NCBI GenBank assembly: GCA_036227345.1
Contig: CP109468.1
Coordinates: 1 to 64,000 of the forward strand
Length of the DNA stretch: 64,000 bases
DNA from: Streptomyces sp. NBC_01463
GTDB lineage: Bacteria > Actinomycetota > Actinomycetes > Streptomycetales > Streptomycetaceae
Reading direction: 5' to 3'
Made by a program: the position numbers and the translations under genes. Positions within the stretch are counted from its first letter, which is position 1. The number at the start of each line of letters is the position of its first letter. This document shows positions 54,288-63,063 of this stretch, piece by piece. The notes under the pieces were generated by a model, which was not told where the DNA came from, did not search any database, and saw nothing but the letters and a program-made list of their open reading frames with translations.

Positions 54288-54823
54288 TTCCCCGCCCCCT
54301 GGCTGTCCGACGCGAGGCCGCCCCCCACAAGCGCCCAGCCGATCAGGACGGCGACGAGGAACCAGGATGAGATGACACCCAGCACGACCAGCGCGAGCAG
54401 GACCGTCACCACGTGCAGTCCGAGGGATGCGTAGCGGCGGTCCAGGTGATCCTTCAGCGTCACCTTGAGCTGCCAGCCGCAGAAGGTGGCCACCAGGTGA
54501 GGCACAAGAAGCAGCAGCCACCAGCCCGAGTGCCCGAGCAGCAGCGCAGCGCCCATCAGCGCGGCCGCGACCGCACTCTGGGCCCGCCAGGACCAGAAGA
54601 CGATCTTCTCGCTGCGCCGTCGGTGGGGTTCGACCAGCAGCGCTGGCAGCTGCTCCTCGTAGACCATCAGTGCCTGAGCGCGTTCCACCAGAGCGTCGAA
54701 CACCTCGTCGGGCACGCCGTCCTCGGAATCCTGGGTGGCGGCGAGCGCGTGCTCGCGGGCCAGCGCGCGCACCAGCTCCTGGTGCGTCTCGTGCAGTTCG
54801 CGCTCCGTCTGTGCCTCGGTCAC
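54284..54823 (-). CDS. four-TM membrane protein, partner of the coiled-coil protein
   Basis: A 179-residue protein from GTG 54823 (GAGGGGGG upstream). A helical cytosolic N-terminus (TERELHETHQELVRALAREH) is followed by two TM pairs: AAALMGAALLLGHSGWWLLL / LVPHLVATFCGWQL and LGLHVVTVLLALVVLGVISS / WFLVAVLIGWALVGGG. It is the first gene of a two-gene coupled unit with 53316-54287. No family is recognised. Confidence 0.8.
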   Translation of the reverse strand: MTEAQTERELHETHQELVRALAREHALAATQDSEDGVPDEVFDALVERAQALMVYEEQLPALLVEPHRRRSEKIVFWSWRAQSAVAAALMGAALLLGHSGWWLLLLVPHLVATFCGWQLKVTLKDHLDRRYASLGLHVVTVLLALVVLGVISSWFLVAVLIGWALVGGGLASDSQGAGK

Positions 54824-54945
54824 CGGCCCCCCTCGTGAAGCCCTATCCCGCTCGTTCGCGCGGGACAAGGCGGGAACGAGTATCGCGGCCGGTCAGCTGG
54901 TGCGCTGGGTCTTGGCGAAGGATGGCGTGAACTGAACATTCTCTT

Positions 54946-55192
54946 TCACGGCGGCCGCCAGCGATCTGGAACGAGGCCGTTCGGGATGAGGCAGAACGTG
55001 AAGAGACCGCAGCTGACAAGGAGTGTGAGGAACGACCAGTAGCTGAACCCGTGCCCGGTGGACTGGGCGGCGAGCGAGGCGTAGGTCAGCACGATCAGGA
55101 TCGCGGTGAGAGTGATTCCCCGCCGCCCGGCCTGCGCGGCTCAGTCCCAGCCCCAGCCCGATAAGCGCCCAGAACAGAGCGGGGCCAGCCAT
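54946..55192 (-). pseudogene. frameshifted small membrane protein
   Basis: ATG 55192 begins MAGPALFWALIGLGLGLSRA. After a G-rich stretch near 55115 a one-base shift is needed to continue RGITLTAILIVLTYASLAAQ and YWSFLTLLVSCGLFTFCLIP, ending DRWRPP. The IS5 element sits just 16 bases upstream of its start. Confidence 0.55.
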
Positions 55193-55207
55193 CACCCAGA
55201 CCACTAG

Positions 55208-56209
55208 GCACTGTTTCTCGGATCTCCTGACGTGCGTGGGGTGTTGGGGTCAGGCTGTGTGTATGGGACGTGGTGATCTGACGAATGCGGAGTGGTACCG
55301 GCTGGAGTCGTTCTTGCCTCCTGGTGGGGCCCGCGGGGGCCGGTGGAGTGACCACCGTCGGGTGATCAACGGGGTGCTCTACCGGGTCCGGACGGGCGTG
55401 CAGTGGAGGGATCTACCGGAGCGGTTCGGGCCGTGGGAGACCGTCTACAAACGCCATCGCCGCTGGTCAGCGGATGGAACTTGGACGATGCTGCTGTCGC
55501 GGATCCAGGCGGCCGAGGACGCCGCGGGCCAGATCGACTGGGACGTCTCAGTGGACTCGACAGCTGTGCGGGCCCACCAGCACGCCGCCGGCGCGCGCAA
55601 GGCGACGGCGGTCGCGGCCCCTCAAAAGGGGATCGCTGGGGGGACGAAACAGGTCGATCCGGTGTTGAGGAATCTGACGGTCCGGCTGGAGGAAGTGGTC
55701 AGATCGGCGAGTGTCTGGGACGTTCCCGCGGCGGATTCACCACCAAGATCCACCTTGCCGCCGACGGGCGATGCCGGCCCCTCGCCCTTGTCCTGACACC
55801 CGGACACTACGGTGACGGCCCCCAGTTCGAGCGAGTGCTGGAGCAGGTCTCCGTGCCCCGCATCGGAGTCGGCCGCCCCCGGACTCGGCCCGACCATGTC
55901 CTGGCGGACAAGGCCTACACCTCTCGAAAGAACCGCCGTTACCTGCGGCGACGCGGCATCCGGCACACCATCCCCGAACGCCTAGACCAGCAGAGACACC
56001 GTAAGAATCGCGGTTCCCGAGGCGGCCGTCCCACCGGTTTCGACAGCGAGCGATACAAGAAGCGCAACACCGTCGAACGCGCAATCAACCGCCTGAAAGG
56101 CTTCCGCGCCGTCGCCACCCGCTACGAGAAACGCGCCTACATCTACCTCGGCACCGTCACCCTCGCAGCCCTCGTCATCTGGCTCAGAGCATGATCCGAG
56201 AAACAGTGC
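55208..56209 (+). mobile_element. IS5-family (IS427-like) insertion sequence
   Basis: 1002 bp with perfect 17-bp inverted ends (GCACTGTTTCTCGGATC) and a CTAG duplication on both sides (55204-55207 and 56210-56213). It carries one transposase in two overlapping frames. Confidence 0.92.
55263..56194 (+). CDS. IS5-family transposase, two frames (-1 frameshift)
   Basis: OrfA (ATG 55263-55796) holds the DUF4096 start (DLTNAEWYRLESFLPPGG, TGVQWRDLPERFGPWETVYK) and the first Asp (DWDVSVDSTAVRAHQHAAGA). OrfB (open from 55403, ends 56194) holds GRSRGGFTTKIHLAADGRCR, the second Asp (VLADKAYTSRKNRRYLRRRG) and the Glu (RNTVERAINRLKGFRAVATR). OrfB is in the -1 frame relative to OrfA. IS427-group elements often use programmed -1 frameshifting; the A/G run near 55624-55631 is a candidate site. 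It may be functional. Confidence 0.85.
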
Positions 56210-56345
56210 CTAGTAGGGCTTGGTCATGTGCGGTTTGTGATGGCGTGTCTTCTTGATCGGTCGTGCCGTTTCTGCGCCTGTGCACTGACAGTTAGCTATG
56301 TGCAGTTCAGGCGGCATTGTCAGTGGCAGCTGCCACCCTTCGGCC

Positions 56346-57599
56346 ATGCCCATCAGCCGGGAGTACGCACGCTCCCTCTTCGCGGACCTGACGCAGAGCG
56401 CCATGGTGCCGCTGGACCCTGACGAGCTCATTCACATGCCGGGGCTGGCGCAGCACGGCCACGTCTTCTTCGGTGACATAGCGGTGCGTTGCTACAAGCA
56501 CAAGGCGCGCTGGATGTACGACGAGCGGGACATCCGCCGCGCGGGGCAGGCGCTCGCGGAGATGCGGCTGGACCTGGACGACGTCGTCGACGTGCAGTTG
56601 CCCGCGTACCACGAGTCCGGGAGCAATCCAGAGGAATGGCAGCGCGTCGACTGGCGGCGCCGGGTGGTGTCACAGATGTTCGGCCAGGCCCGCCGCAAAG
56701 CCCACGACGGTCGCCCGTACGAGGAATGGAGTGGCTCCTGGAAGCGGGTCGGGGCGAACGGGCTTCCCGGGGATCTGACGTGGGACGAGTTCGTCGCGGC
56801 CAGCAGCCGGTTTCGGTACTCGCAGAACTTGGCCGGCACCCGGTTCCTGGAACTGCTCACCTGGTCCGGCAAGGAGTGGATTCTGCCCCGCGCCTACATC
56901 GAGCTGCTGGACCGCTGGGCGCAGCGCGAGGACAAACTGGTCGACTGCGTCCGGTTCTGCTCCAGCTGCGGCCTCAAGGGCCCGTACTGGGACGGCTGGC
57001 GGACATCGACCAGCCAGGGTTACGTCACCAGGTGCCCGCCGAGCTCCGGAGCGGCGTTCCGTACCTACGCCGGTCACCTGCGCGGCGTGCAGTACGCGTC
57101 CGCGCGCAGACGGGGCACGCGGGCCGACGACTACCTGTGCCGTCTGTGCAAGAGGCGCCAGGCGTCCGCGTGGGACCACTGCCACGAGCACGGTCATGTT
57201 CGAGGACCTCTCTGCGGCAGCTGCAACACGCGCGAGGGCAAGGCCATGCCGTACTACTTCCTCCAGCTCGAAGACAATGCGCTGCACCTCCTGGAATGCC
57301 GGGCCTGCCTGGAGCAGCAGACCCTGCCGCGGCGCTTCCACACGGATGTGGTCCTCACGCACCTGGAGAAGACCGAGCGGCATGGCCGCTGTCACCGTCA
57401 GCCGTACGTACGGGAGCTGGAGCACGCCCACGGTGTCCACCGGTTCCATCTGGAGTGCAGCGGCTGGCACGCGGAAAGCCGCTGGACAAAGGACGTCACG
57501 GCGTCCGAAGTGGCGACGCTCGTGCGGGCCTTCGTCGACGCGGTGCTGGCCGTACGGGAAGGCCGGCCTTCTCCCGCCCCGGCCACAGGAGCGGGGTGA
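56346..57599 (+). CDS. endonuclease VII-fold (His-Me finger) protein
   Basis: A 417-residue protein. The C-terminal half carries a recombination endonuclease VII-type module: DDYLCRLCKRRQASAWDHCH, EHGHVRGPLCGSCNTREGKA, with the CxxC pairs and the DHCH catalytic His. The N-terminal half has no known domain (FGDIAVRCYKHKARWMYDER; WDEFVAASSRFRYSQNLAGT) and another Cys pair (FCSSCGLKGPYWDGW). It may be a phage-derived or plasmid nuclease. ATG 56346 lacks a clear ribosome site. It is followed by a strong terminator. Confidence 0.8.
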   Translation: MPISREYARSLFADLTQSAMVPLDPDELIHMPGLAQHGHVFFGDIAVRCYKHKARWMYDERDIRRAGQALAEMRLDLDDVVDVQLPAYHESGSNPEEWQRVDWRRRVVSQMFGQARRKAHDGRPYEEWSGSWKRVGANGLPGDLTWDEFVAASSRFRYSQNLAGTRFLELLTWSGKEWILPRAYIELLDRWAQREDKLVDCVRFCSSCGLKGPYWDGWRTSTSQGYVTRCPPSSGAAFRTYAGHLRGVQYASARRRGTRADDYLCRLCKRRQASAWDHCHEHGHVRGPLCGSCNTREGKAMPYYFLQLEDNALHLLECRACLEQQTLPRRFHTDVVLTHLEKTERHGRCHRQPYVRELEHAHGVHRFHLECSGWHAESRWTKDVTASEVATLVRAFVDAVLAVREGRPSPAPATGAG

Positions 57600-57664
57600 C
57601 CGCCATACAACGGCGTCGTTGACACAACATCGCGTGCATGCATGTCCGCCCCGACGGACATGCG

Positions 57665-57707
57665 AGAGGGCCGGGCGGTACGGATGATCCGTACCGCCCG
57701 GCCCTCT
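57665..57707. terminator. long perfect terminator palindrome
   Basis: A 21-bp perfect palindrome (AGAGGGCCGGGCGGTACGGA...) around a single central G, between the convergent endonuclease and 38-residue genes. Confidence 0.9.
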
Positions 57708-57714
57708 GCCTCTT

Positions 57715-57831
57715 TTAGGCTCCGCGGTCCCGGCCGGCCGCCTTCGCGATCTCCTCAGCCAGCGCCTTGGTAGCGCGCTCCTGCTCCTCGACCTCGCGGC
57801 GCAGCTCTTCCTGAATCTCGCGGGCGTCCAT
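57715..57831 (-). CDS. 38-residue amphipathic helix protein
   Basis: ATG 57831, with GGGGAAG upstream, encodes MDAREIQEELRREVEEQERA, TKALAEEIAKAAGRDRGA. It is a single charged coiled-coil-like helix with strong third-position GC bias, ending just before the large terminator. It is convergent with the endonuclease gene. Confidence 0.55.
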   Translation of the reverse strand: MDAREIQEELRREVEEQERATKALAEEIAKAAGRDRGA

Positions 57832-58337
57832 GGATCTTCCCCACTCTCAGGGTGTGCGGGTGGGTGGTGCTTCAGCTCAGTGCGGTGAGGGCGACAGCGG
57901 CGACCGCCAGGTACATCCCGCGCCAGCGGCTACGGCTCCAACACACTCCGACCGGCTGGCTGGAGCGCGAAGTCGATCGCCTCGCCTCCAGCCGCACGGC
58001 CACCAGCGGGATCGTCCGCCATCCCAACCGATGACTCGTAGACCAACTGAACGAGTTCGGGGCCGCTCGTAGCCGGGCCGTCGATAGAGCCGCCCCCGCC
58101 CGTCCCACGCGCCATGCCCCTCAGCGAGAGCCATGTCCTGGCCGCAGCAGTGAGGACTGTCCCGGAAGCAACTGACGGAGGGATTGCGCCGATGCTGGCG
58201 AAGGTCCATGAAGAGTGGCTCTGTCCACGAGAACTGCCACCTACAAAGCCATACGTCGGCTCGCCACGGCTGAGGTGGACCACCTACCCCGGCGACAGCG
58301 GCCGTGGTCATCGCGGCCGTCTGTGGTCATGAGACCT
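57832..58337. other. no intact gene recognised
   Basis: Short ORFs on both strands (for instance a plus-strand stretch MPLSESHVLAAAVRTVPEAT, from about 58114) without convincing starts or families. It probably holds decayed coding DNA. Confidence 0.35.
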
Positions 58338-58477
58338 GGTTCTGGCACAACTTCCGTGAACCGTACCGATCTCGGCGTCCGAGGCCGGCAACCCTGGCGA
58401 ACCGGTAGGCCAGCAGCTCGTCCAGAGGCCAGCGCGAGCCCCGGCAGACGGGGCTTCACGGAAGTTGCGCCAGAGCC
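58338..58477. mobile_element. 140-bp MITE with ISL3-like ends and perfect 8-bp target duplication
   Basis: Left end GGTTCTGGCACAACTTCCGT, right end rc GGCTCTGGCGCAACTTCCGT. The 8-mer TGAGACCT stands directly outside both ends (58330-58337 and 58478-58485), the duplication length of ISL3-family transposition. The interior has no ORF and matches the MITE at 4922-5059 in inverse orientation. Confidence 0.92.
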
Positions 58478-58552
58478 TGAGACCTGACAGCGGGGGCAGC
58501 ACCCGGGTTCGAGTGCTGCCCCCGCTGCACGCGGGGCGGGTCAGGAATCGGG

Positions 58553-59424
58553 TCAGCGCAGGAAGCTGAAGAGGCGGCCGCTCCTGGGTTCCTCCCGGCT
58601 TTCGGCTTCGGCTTCCTCGGCGACGGGATCGCCGGCCGCTTCCCGTTCATGGTTCTTGATCCTGGTGCAGTCGCTGCAGTCGCTGCCCGGGGAAGCGGTA
58701 GCCCAGCCGTCGTTGGAGGGGACCTCGTGGCCGCAGGTCGGGCACGGCCACGCGGTCGCTTTCCGCCGCCGCTCACCCTCCTCCCGCTCTTGGCGCCCGC
58801 GGTCCTCCTGGGCGTCTCGCTCCGCACGGTGCTCCTGCTCGGATACACGGAGGACCTGGGAGTCGTCAGGGTTGTCCAGGGCGTCCTCGATGGTTTCCCA
58901 GGCGGAGTGTCCGTAGCGCCACCAGACAGGCCCGTAGGGGCCCGTGCTGGTGCAGGCGGGTCAGGGTCGTGGCGATGACGGGGACGGTGCCGGTGTAGTC
59001 GCGGAGCCCGTCCTTGGGGTCCCCGGGTGTCGGGGCGCTGTGCCACTTCCTGGCCACCACCGCGGCGGGCTCGGTGTGGTTGTCGACCCCCACAAACAGC
59101 ACCGGCACCCCGTCCTCCGGCGCCTGGAGCACCGCATCCGCACCCAGACTCCCCCGCGCCGGCGTCGTGACGTCCCCGAGACCGGCAAGGCCACCTCGGT
59201 CTCCCACCCGTGCAGATGCCCGAGACCCGGGGGCGGGTCGGCAGCACCCGGGCCTGGACGGGCAGCGGCGTGCCGGCCGGGGTGCGGCGGGCGACGGGCT
59301 TGGTGGGCAGGGGCGGGGACTGGCGGAACGCGTCGATCGTGTCCGTCACCGCCAGGGCGCGCGGGGCGCCGACTTTCGCCGCATCACGTGCGGTACCGCC
59401 CATCTCCGGCACCGCCGCACGCAC
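58553..59424 (-). pseudogene. frameshifted replication-relaxation-like protein
   Basis: Three frames join: APRALAVTDTIDAFRQSPPL, TPAGTPLPVQARVLPTRPRV (from 59424); then GSLGADAVLQAPEDGVPVLF and VGVDNHTEPAAVVARKWHSA to LTRLHQHGP near 58950; then PVWWRYGHSAWETIEDALDN and a zinc-finger tail (WPCPTCGHEVPSNDG, CSDCTRIKNHE) to TGA 58553. The VxVDNHTEPA core resembles replication-relaxation family proteins of conjugative actinobacterial elements. At least two frameshifts are present. Confidence 0.6.
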
Positions 59425-59464
59425 CCCTCGGAGCGCGGGTCCGGTCCCCGTCCGCTCCTGAACG

Positions 59465-59491
59465 AAGCCCCAGGTCGGTGACCTGGGGCTT
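59465..59491. terminator. terminator hairpin
   Basis: Perfect 12-bp stem (AAGCCCCAGGTC) with a 3-base loop, downstream of the FG-GAP repeat gene. A T-rich stretch follows on the plus strand. Confidence 0.75.
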
Positions 59492-59535
59492 GTCCGTTTT
59501 CTGTACCACTCCCGTCCGGCGTGTCCTGCGTCCGC

Positions 59536-61737
59536 TCAGAGGAGGGGGTCCAAACCGGTCACGTGGGCACCGGGGGGCTCGGCGGCGGGGAGCGGAGCCT
59601 TCCACTGACCCGTGCCGTAGTAAAACCTCATGTACGTGGAGGAGTGGTCGCCCGCGGGGACGGTGACCAGGTCGCTCCAACCGTCCCCGTCGATGTCCCC
59701 CGGGCCGATGATCCGGTACCCGCTCCAACCGCCGCTGATCTGCGTCCGCGACGCGAACGTGCCGTCGCCCTTGCCGAGGTAGAGCCAGAGCACACCGGAT
59801 GTGTCCCGGGCGACGAGGTCACCGGCCGGGGCGCCGGCGAGGTTGCCCGTCGCGGTCACCTGGTTGTAGACGCCCCAGCCGCCGCCGATCCTCGTACGAG
59901 CGGCGAGGGTGCCGTCTCCCTTGCCGGGGTAGAGCCACAGCACGCCGGTCCTGTCCGTGGCGAGGAGGTCGTTCAGGCCGTCGCCGGTCAGATCGGAGCC
60001 GCTGGTGAGCTTGTCGTAGATGTTCCACCCGCCGCCGACGCGCTTGCGGGGGGTGAGGGAGCCGTCCCCCTTGCCTTCGTACGACCACAGGACGCCGGCC
60101 GTGTCGCGGGCGACGAGGCCGGTGGCGGCGGGGACGATCCGGTCGTAGGTGTTCCACCCGCCACCGATTTTGGTGCGACGGGGCGTCTCGTCGTACGTCA
60201 GTCGTCCGAGCTGGCCGACGTCGTGCAGGGACAGCACGCCGGTCGAGGAGCGGGTGAAGATGTCCGGTGAACCGTTGTCGTCGAAGTCGTGCGGGCGGGG
60301 CGCTCGGGTGACGGTGAACGAGCCGGTGCGCTCGATGGCCGGGCCGAGGCCGTTGAGGGGCTCGGCCCTCAACGTCCACGTGTACGCGCCCCGGTACGCC
60401 GGGAACGTGTCGAGGAAACCGTCCCAGTCCAGGCGGAACTCCGTCGTGTCCGCCACGGGGTTGAACGCCACGACGGTGCCCGACGCGCCCGTACGGGTGT
60501 GGGTCAGCTGGAGAGTGACACGCGCGTTGGACCGGCTGAGAGTCCAGCTGGCCGGCACCTTCCCGTCCGCCTGGTCGAGGTCGATCTCGCCGGACGGCGC
60601 CACGGGCTCGGACAGTCCGGCGAGGACGGTGGGAACTCCCGTGGTCGCCAGGACGGACACGGTCGGCCGACCGCCGTCAGCGCCCGGTGTGATCCGGTAC
60701 AGCCCCTCGCCGTGCTCGATCGTGCCGCCGGTCGCGATCACACCGCCGTCGGTTGCCGGCACGACGGCGGTGGCGTGCGCGAGGAGCGGGATGGTCTCGT
60801 CCGTGGTCAGCGATCGGGCGTTCAACCCGGCCAGACGGGGCGGGCCCAGGGCGGTGAAGGCACCGGGGTCGCTGTACACGGCCCAGTCGCCCGCGAGGCC
60901 GAACGTCAGCGTCGACTCGTTCGCCCTCTCCACCCACGTGCTGCGGCTGATCACCTCCGGGGACTCCCGCCGGGCCACGGCCAGGACGGACTTTCCCTCG
61001 GCATCCCGCTCATGCCAGACCACGTGCGTACGCGACCCGCTGACGGGATGGATGTAATTCTTGTTGTTCAGAATGACGTACGTCGCCGTCACCGAGGCCG
61101 AGGCAAGGTCTACGACGGCCAACCGCTGCTCCCACGTCCCGTCCGTGACCTTGAAGCCGTGGAGCAGCAACGTGCCCGGGGCGGAATTCGCCTCGCCCTT
61201 CCACGCCGAGGCCTCCGGCAGGCCGGTCACCGTCCGGTCCACGACCCGGCCCTGGTCGTCCTTGTCGAGCAGGTGCACCTCCTGCCCGGCACCTCCCTCC
61301 GCGCGCTTCGAGGCGACGAGCGTGGTCCCTTGGCACTGGACCGCTCCGTAGACCCCGCCGAGGTCGTACGTGACCAGTTCCTCGCCCGTGGACATGTCGA
61401 GGAAGGAGCGTGTGGTGCCGGCGACCCGGACGACGATGTCCGTGCCCGCATTCGCCTGGTACGGGCCGCCTGGCAGCGGGGTCCGGGTGCCGTCGTACCG
61501 CGTCCAGGCGTAGACGTCGCTCTCGCCCTCCTTGTGCCGCGACAGGAAACCCGTGGGCCCGGCGGAGAGGGCGACCGTGCCGGGCGGCACGGAGATCGGC
61601 TGCTGCTGGGTCGCGACGGATGCCGTCACCACCGGGGTGGCCGCCAGGACCGGCGTGGTCAGGGCGCCGGCCGTCACAGCGAGGGCGACGACGGTGGCAA
61701 CGGCAAGGCGCCGGCCGGCGGGGCTGAGGTGGTTCAA
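59536..61737 (-). CDS. secreted FG-GAP/VCBS repeat protein
   Basis: A 733-residue exported protein. TTG 61737 with GGAGG 6 bases upstream starts LNHLSPAGRRLAVATVVALA (signal peptide). The middle 400 residues look like a beta-propeller of dipeptide-like repeats. The last 270 residues hold FG-GAP/VCBS repeats with calcium loops and GWxxYD motifs (DFDDNGSPDIFTRSSTGVLS; GGGWNTYDRIVP; GDIDGDGWSDLVTVPAGDHS). Such proteins are common in Streptomyces as surface or secreted proteins of unclear role. It is a single gene ended by a hairpin. Confidence 0.88.
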   Translation of the reverse strand: MNHLSPAGRRLAVATVVALAVTAGALTTPVLAATPVVTASVATQQQPISVPPGTVALSAGPTGFLSRHKEGESDVYAWTRYDGTRTPLPGGPYQANAGTDIVVRVAGTTRSFLDMSTGEELVTYDLGGVYGAVQCQGTTLVASKRAEGGAGQEVHLLDKDDQGRVVDRTVTGLPEASAWKGEANSAPGTLLLHGFKVTDGTWEQRLAVVDLASASVTATYVILNNKNYIHPVSGSRTHVVWHERDAEGKSVLAVARRESPEVISRSTWVERANESTLTFGLAGDWAVYSDPGAFTALGPPRLAGLNARSLTTDETIPLLAHATAVVPATDGGVIATGGTIEHGEGLYRITPGADGGRPTVSVLATTGVPTVLAGLSEPVAPSGEIDLDQADGKVPASWTLSRSNARVTLQLTHTRTGASGTVVAFNPVADTTEFRLDWDGFLDTFPAYRGAYTWTLRAEPLNGLGPAIERTGSFTVTRAPRPHDFDDNGSPDIFTRSSTGVLSLHDVGQLGRLTYDETPRRTKIGGGWNTYDRIVPAATGLVARDTAGVLWSYEGKGDGSLTPRKRVGGGWNIYDKLTSGSDLTGDGLNDLLATDRTGVLWLYPGKGDGTLAARTRIGGGWGVYNQVTATGNLAGAPAGDLVARDTSGVLWLYLGKGDGTFASRTQISGGWSGYRIIGPGDIDGDGWSDLVTVPAGDHSSTYMRFYYGTGQWKAPLPAAEPPGAHVTGLDPLL

Positions 61738-61879
61738 GGAAGTCCTCCCGGGCGATGTGGTCCTGGTGCCTCCAGGTGCCACGACGAGAGGACTCGCGAC
61801 AGCCGTGCAGGGTTGTACGGCTGTTCGAAACATGCGCGGTTCAGAGGGAGGGGCGGCCCGGCGTCCGGGCCGCGTCGCG

Positions 61880-62035
61880 TCAGACCGTCATGTCGCCCAG
61901 GAGGAAGCCGACTTCCGGCACCGTGGTCGGCTTCGTCGTGATCGCGAACAGCGCGAGGTTCCCCGAGGCGTCCTTGATGCAGATCTCGCTCCCGTTCGCC
62001 GCACCGGCGAGCGGGAGGCGGTGGTTCTTCTCGTG
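61880..62035 (-). pseudogene. 3' fragment of an unknown gene
   Basis: The last ~50 codons of a frame read RLPLAGAANGSEICIKDASG, LALFAITTKPTTVPEVGFLL, GDMTV. The part upstream is Arg-rich and not coding-like. It resembles the C-terminal tail of some Streptomyces secreted or kinase-linked proteins; not assigned. Confidence 0.4.
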
Positions 62036-62197
62036 ACGGAGCAACGGGTCTATGGGCCGATGCGGACAGCGGTGGTCCAGTTGCTGGCGACGAGGTCGAA
62101 GAGGGGAAAAAAATTCTGAGGAGTGTGGTGCAGCGTGCCTCCTCACCACGGCTACCCGGCGCAACCTCCGTCCTCGCGCCGTCGGCCCCCGCTCCCG

Positions 62198-62232
62198 GCG
62201 TCTTGGCCGCGCCGGTGGCGCGGCCAAGACGC
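62198..62232. terminator. terminator hairpin
   Basis: Perfect 16-bp stem (GCGTCTTGGCCGCGCC) with a 3-base loop, 17 bases beyond the stop of the minus-strand lamin-tail gene. Confidence 0.88.
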
Positions 62233-62248
62233 TGGGAGTGAGTGGGGG

Positions 62249-62740
62249 TTAGTGGTAGGTGATGTAGCCGTTGCCGTCGCGGTCGTTCTTGGCTTTGGTG
62301 TAGGCGTGGGTGTCAGCGTGGGAGCCGGTGGGCTTGTAGAGGTAGATGGTGTCCTTGTCGTTGTTCCACATGAAGTTGCAGTTGTTGCGGTAGGCGACGT
62401 TCTTGGCGTCGGATTCGGTGCCGTGTCCGCCGCGGAGGTTCACGTAGTCGCCGGGCTGCAGGTAGTGGTTGGTGCGGAACGTGAAGCGGTTCCCGGCGGC
62501 GTCCTTGACGATGTAGCCCTTGAGGTTGACGGTCGTCTTGGACGAGTAGTTCTTGATGGTCAGGTACTCGGCGCGGGTGTTGCCCGTGGAGCACTTGTTG
62601 GAGTCTTTGCCAGGTGCGTCGTACTGGATCCCGCGGATCTTGAGGGCCGAGGAGTACTCGGTGGCCTGGGCCGGTCCTGTGATCAGAGCGGCGAGTGTGC
62701 CGGCCGTAAGGACTGCGGCAATGCGGGCATGGGTGCGCAA
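62249..62740 (-). CDS. secreted lamin-tail-domain (LTD) protein 1
   Basis: About 163 residues. The signal peptide (THARIAAVLTAGTLAALITG, PAQA) is followed by a single LTD beta-sandwich: ALKIRGIQYDAPGKDSNKCS, AEYLTIKNYSSKTTVNLKGY, DYVNLRGGHG, NNDKDTIYLYKPTGS. LTD domains are found on secreted and cell-surface bacterial proteins. Two Cys may pair. TTG 62740 lies 10 bases after GAGGGG; TTG 62758 is the alternative. A paralogue lies just upstream. Confidence 0.85.
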   Translation of the reverse strand: MRTHARIAAVLTAGTLAALITGPAQATEYSSALKIRGIQYDAPGKDSNKCSTGNTRAEYLTIKNYSSKTTVNLKGYIVKDAAGNRFTFRTNHYLQPGDYVNLRGGHGTESDAKNVAYRNNCNFMWNNDKDTIYLYKPTGSHADTHAYTKAKNDRDGNGYITYH

Positions 62741-62964
62741 GGTGAGGTCCCCCCTCAATTGGTGCTGATGAGCAGCGGAAGCGTACTGAGTTGACGCGCC
62801 CGTGTGGCTGCCTTCCGGAAGCCGGTAGGCCTCGGAGACCAGAGCGCAGGGCCTGGACCCCGTCAGCGGTTGGTCTGGTGATCCGGTCCGGTGTGGGCAG
62901 GGTTGTGGCGGCGGAGAACCGGCTGGTGTCTGGTGGGCTGTGCGGTGGGCGACCGGGCGGGGCG

Positions 62965-62993
62965 GGGGCCGGGCAGGGTGGCTGCCCGGCCCC
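62965..62993. terminator. terminator hairpin
   Basis: Perfect 12-bp stem (GGGGCCGGGCAG) with a 5-base loop, downstream of the second lamin-tail gene. The rest of 62741-63063 holds no gene. Confidence 0.8.
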
Positions 62994-63063
62994 TAGAAGG
63001 AGGAGTGAAGGGACCTCTGCCGTGGGCGGCGGTCAGCCCTTCACTCGCCCCGGCTTCGCCTGG

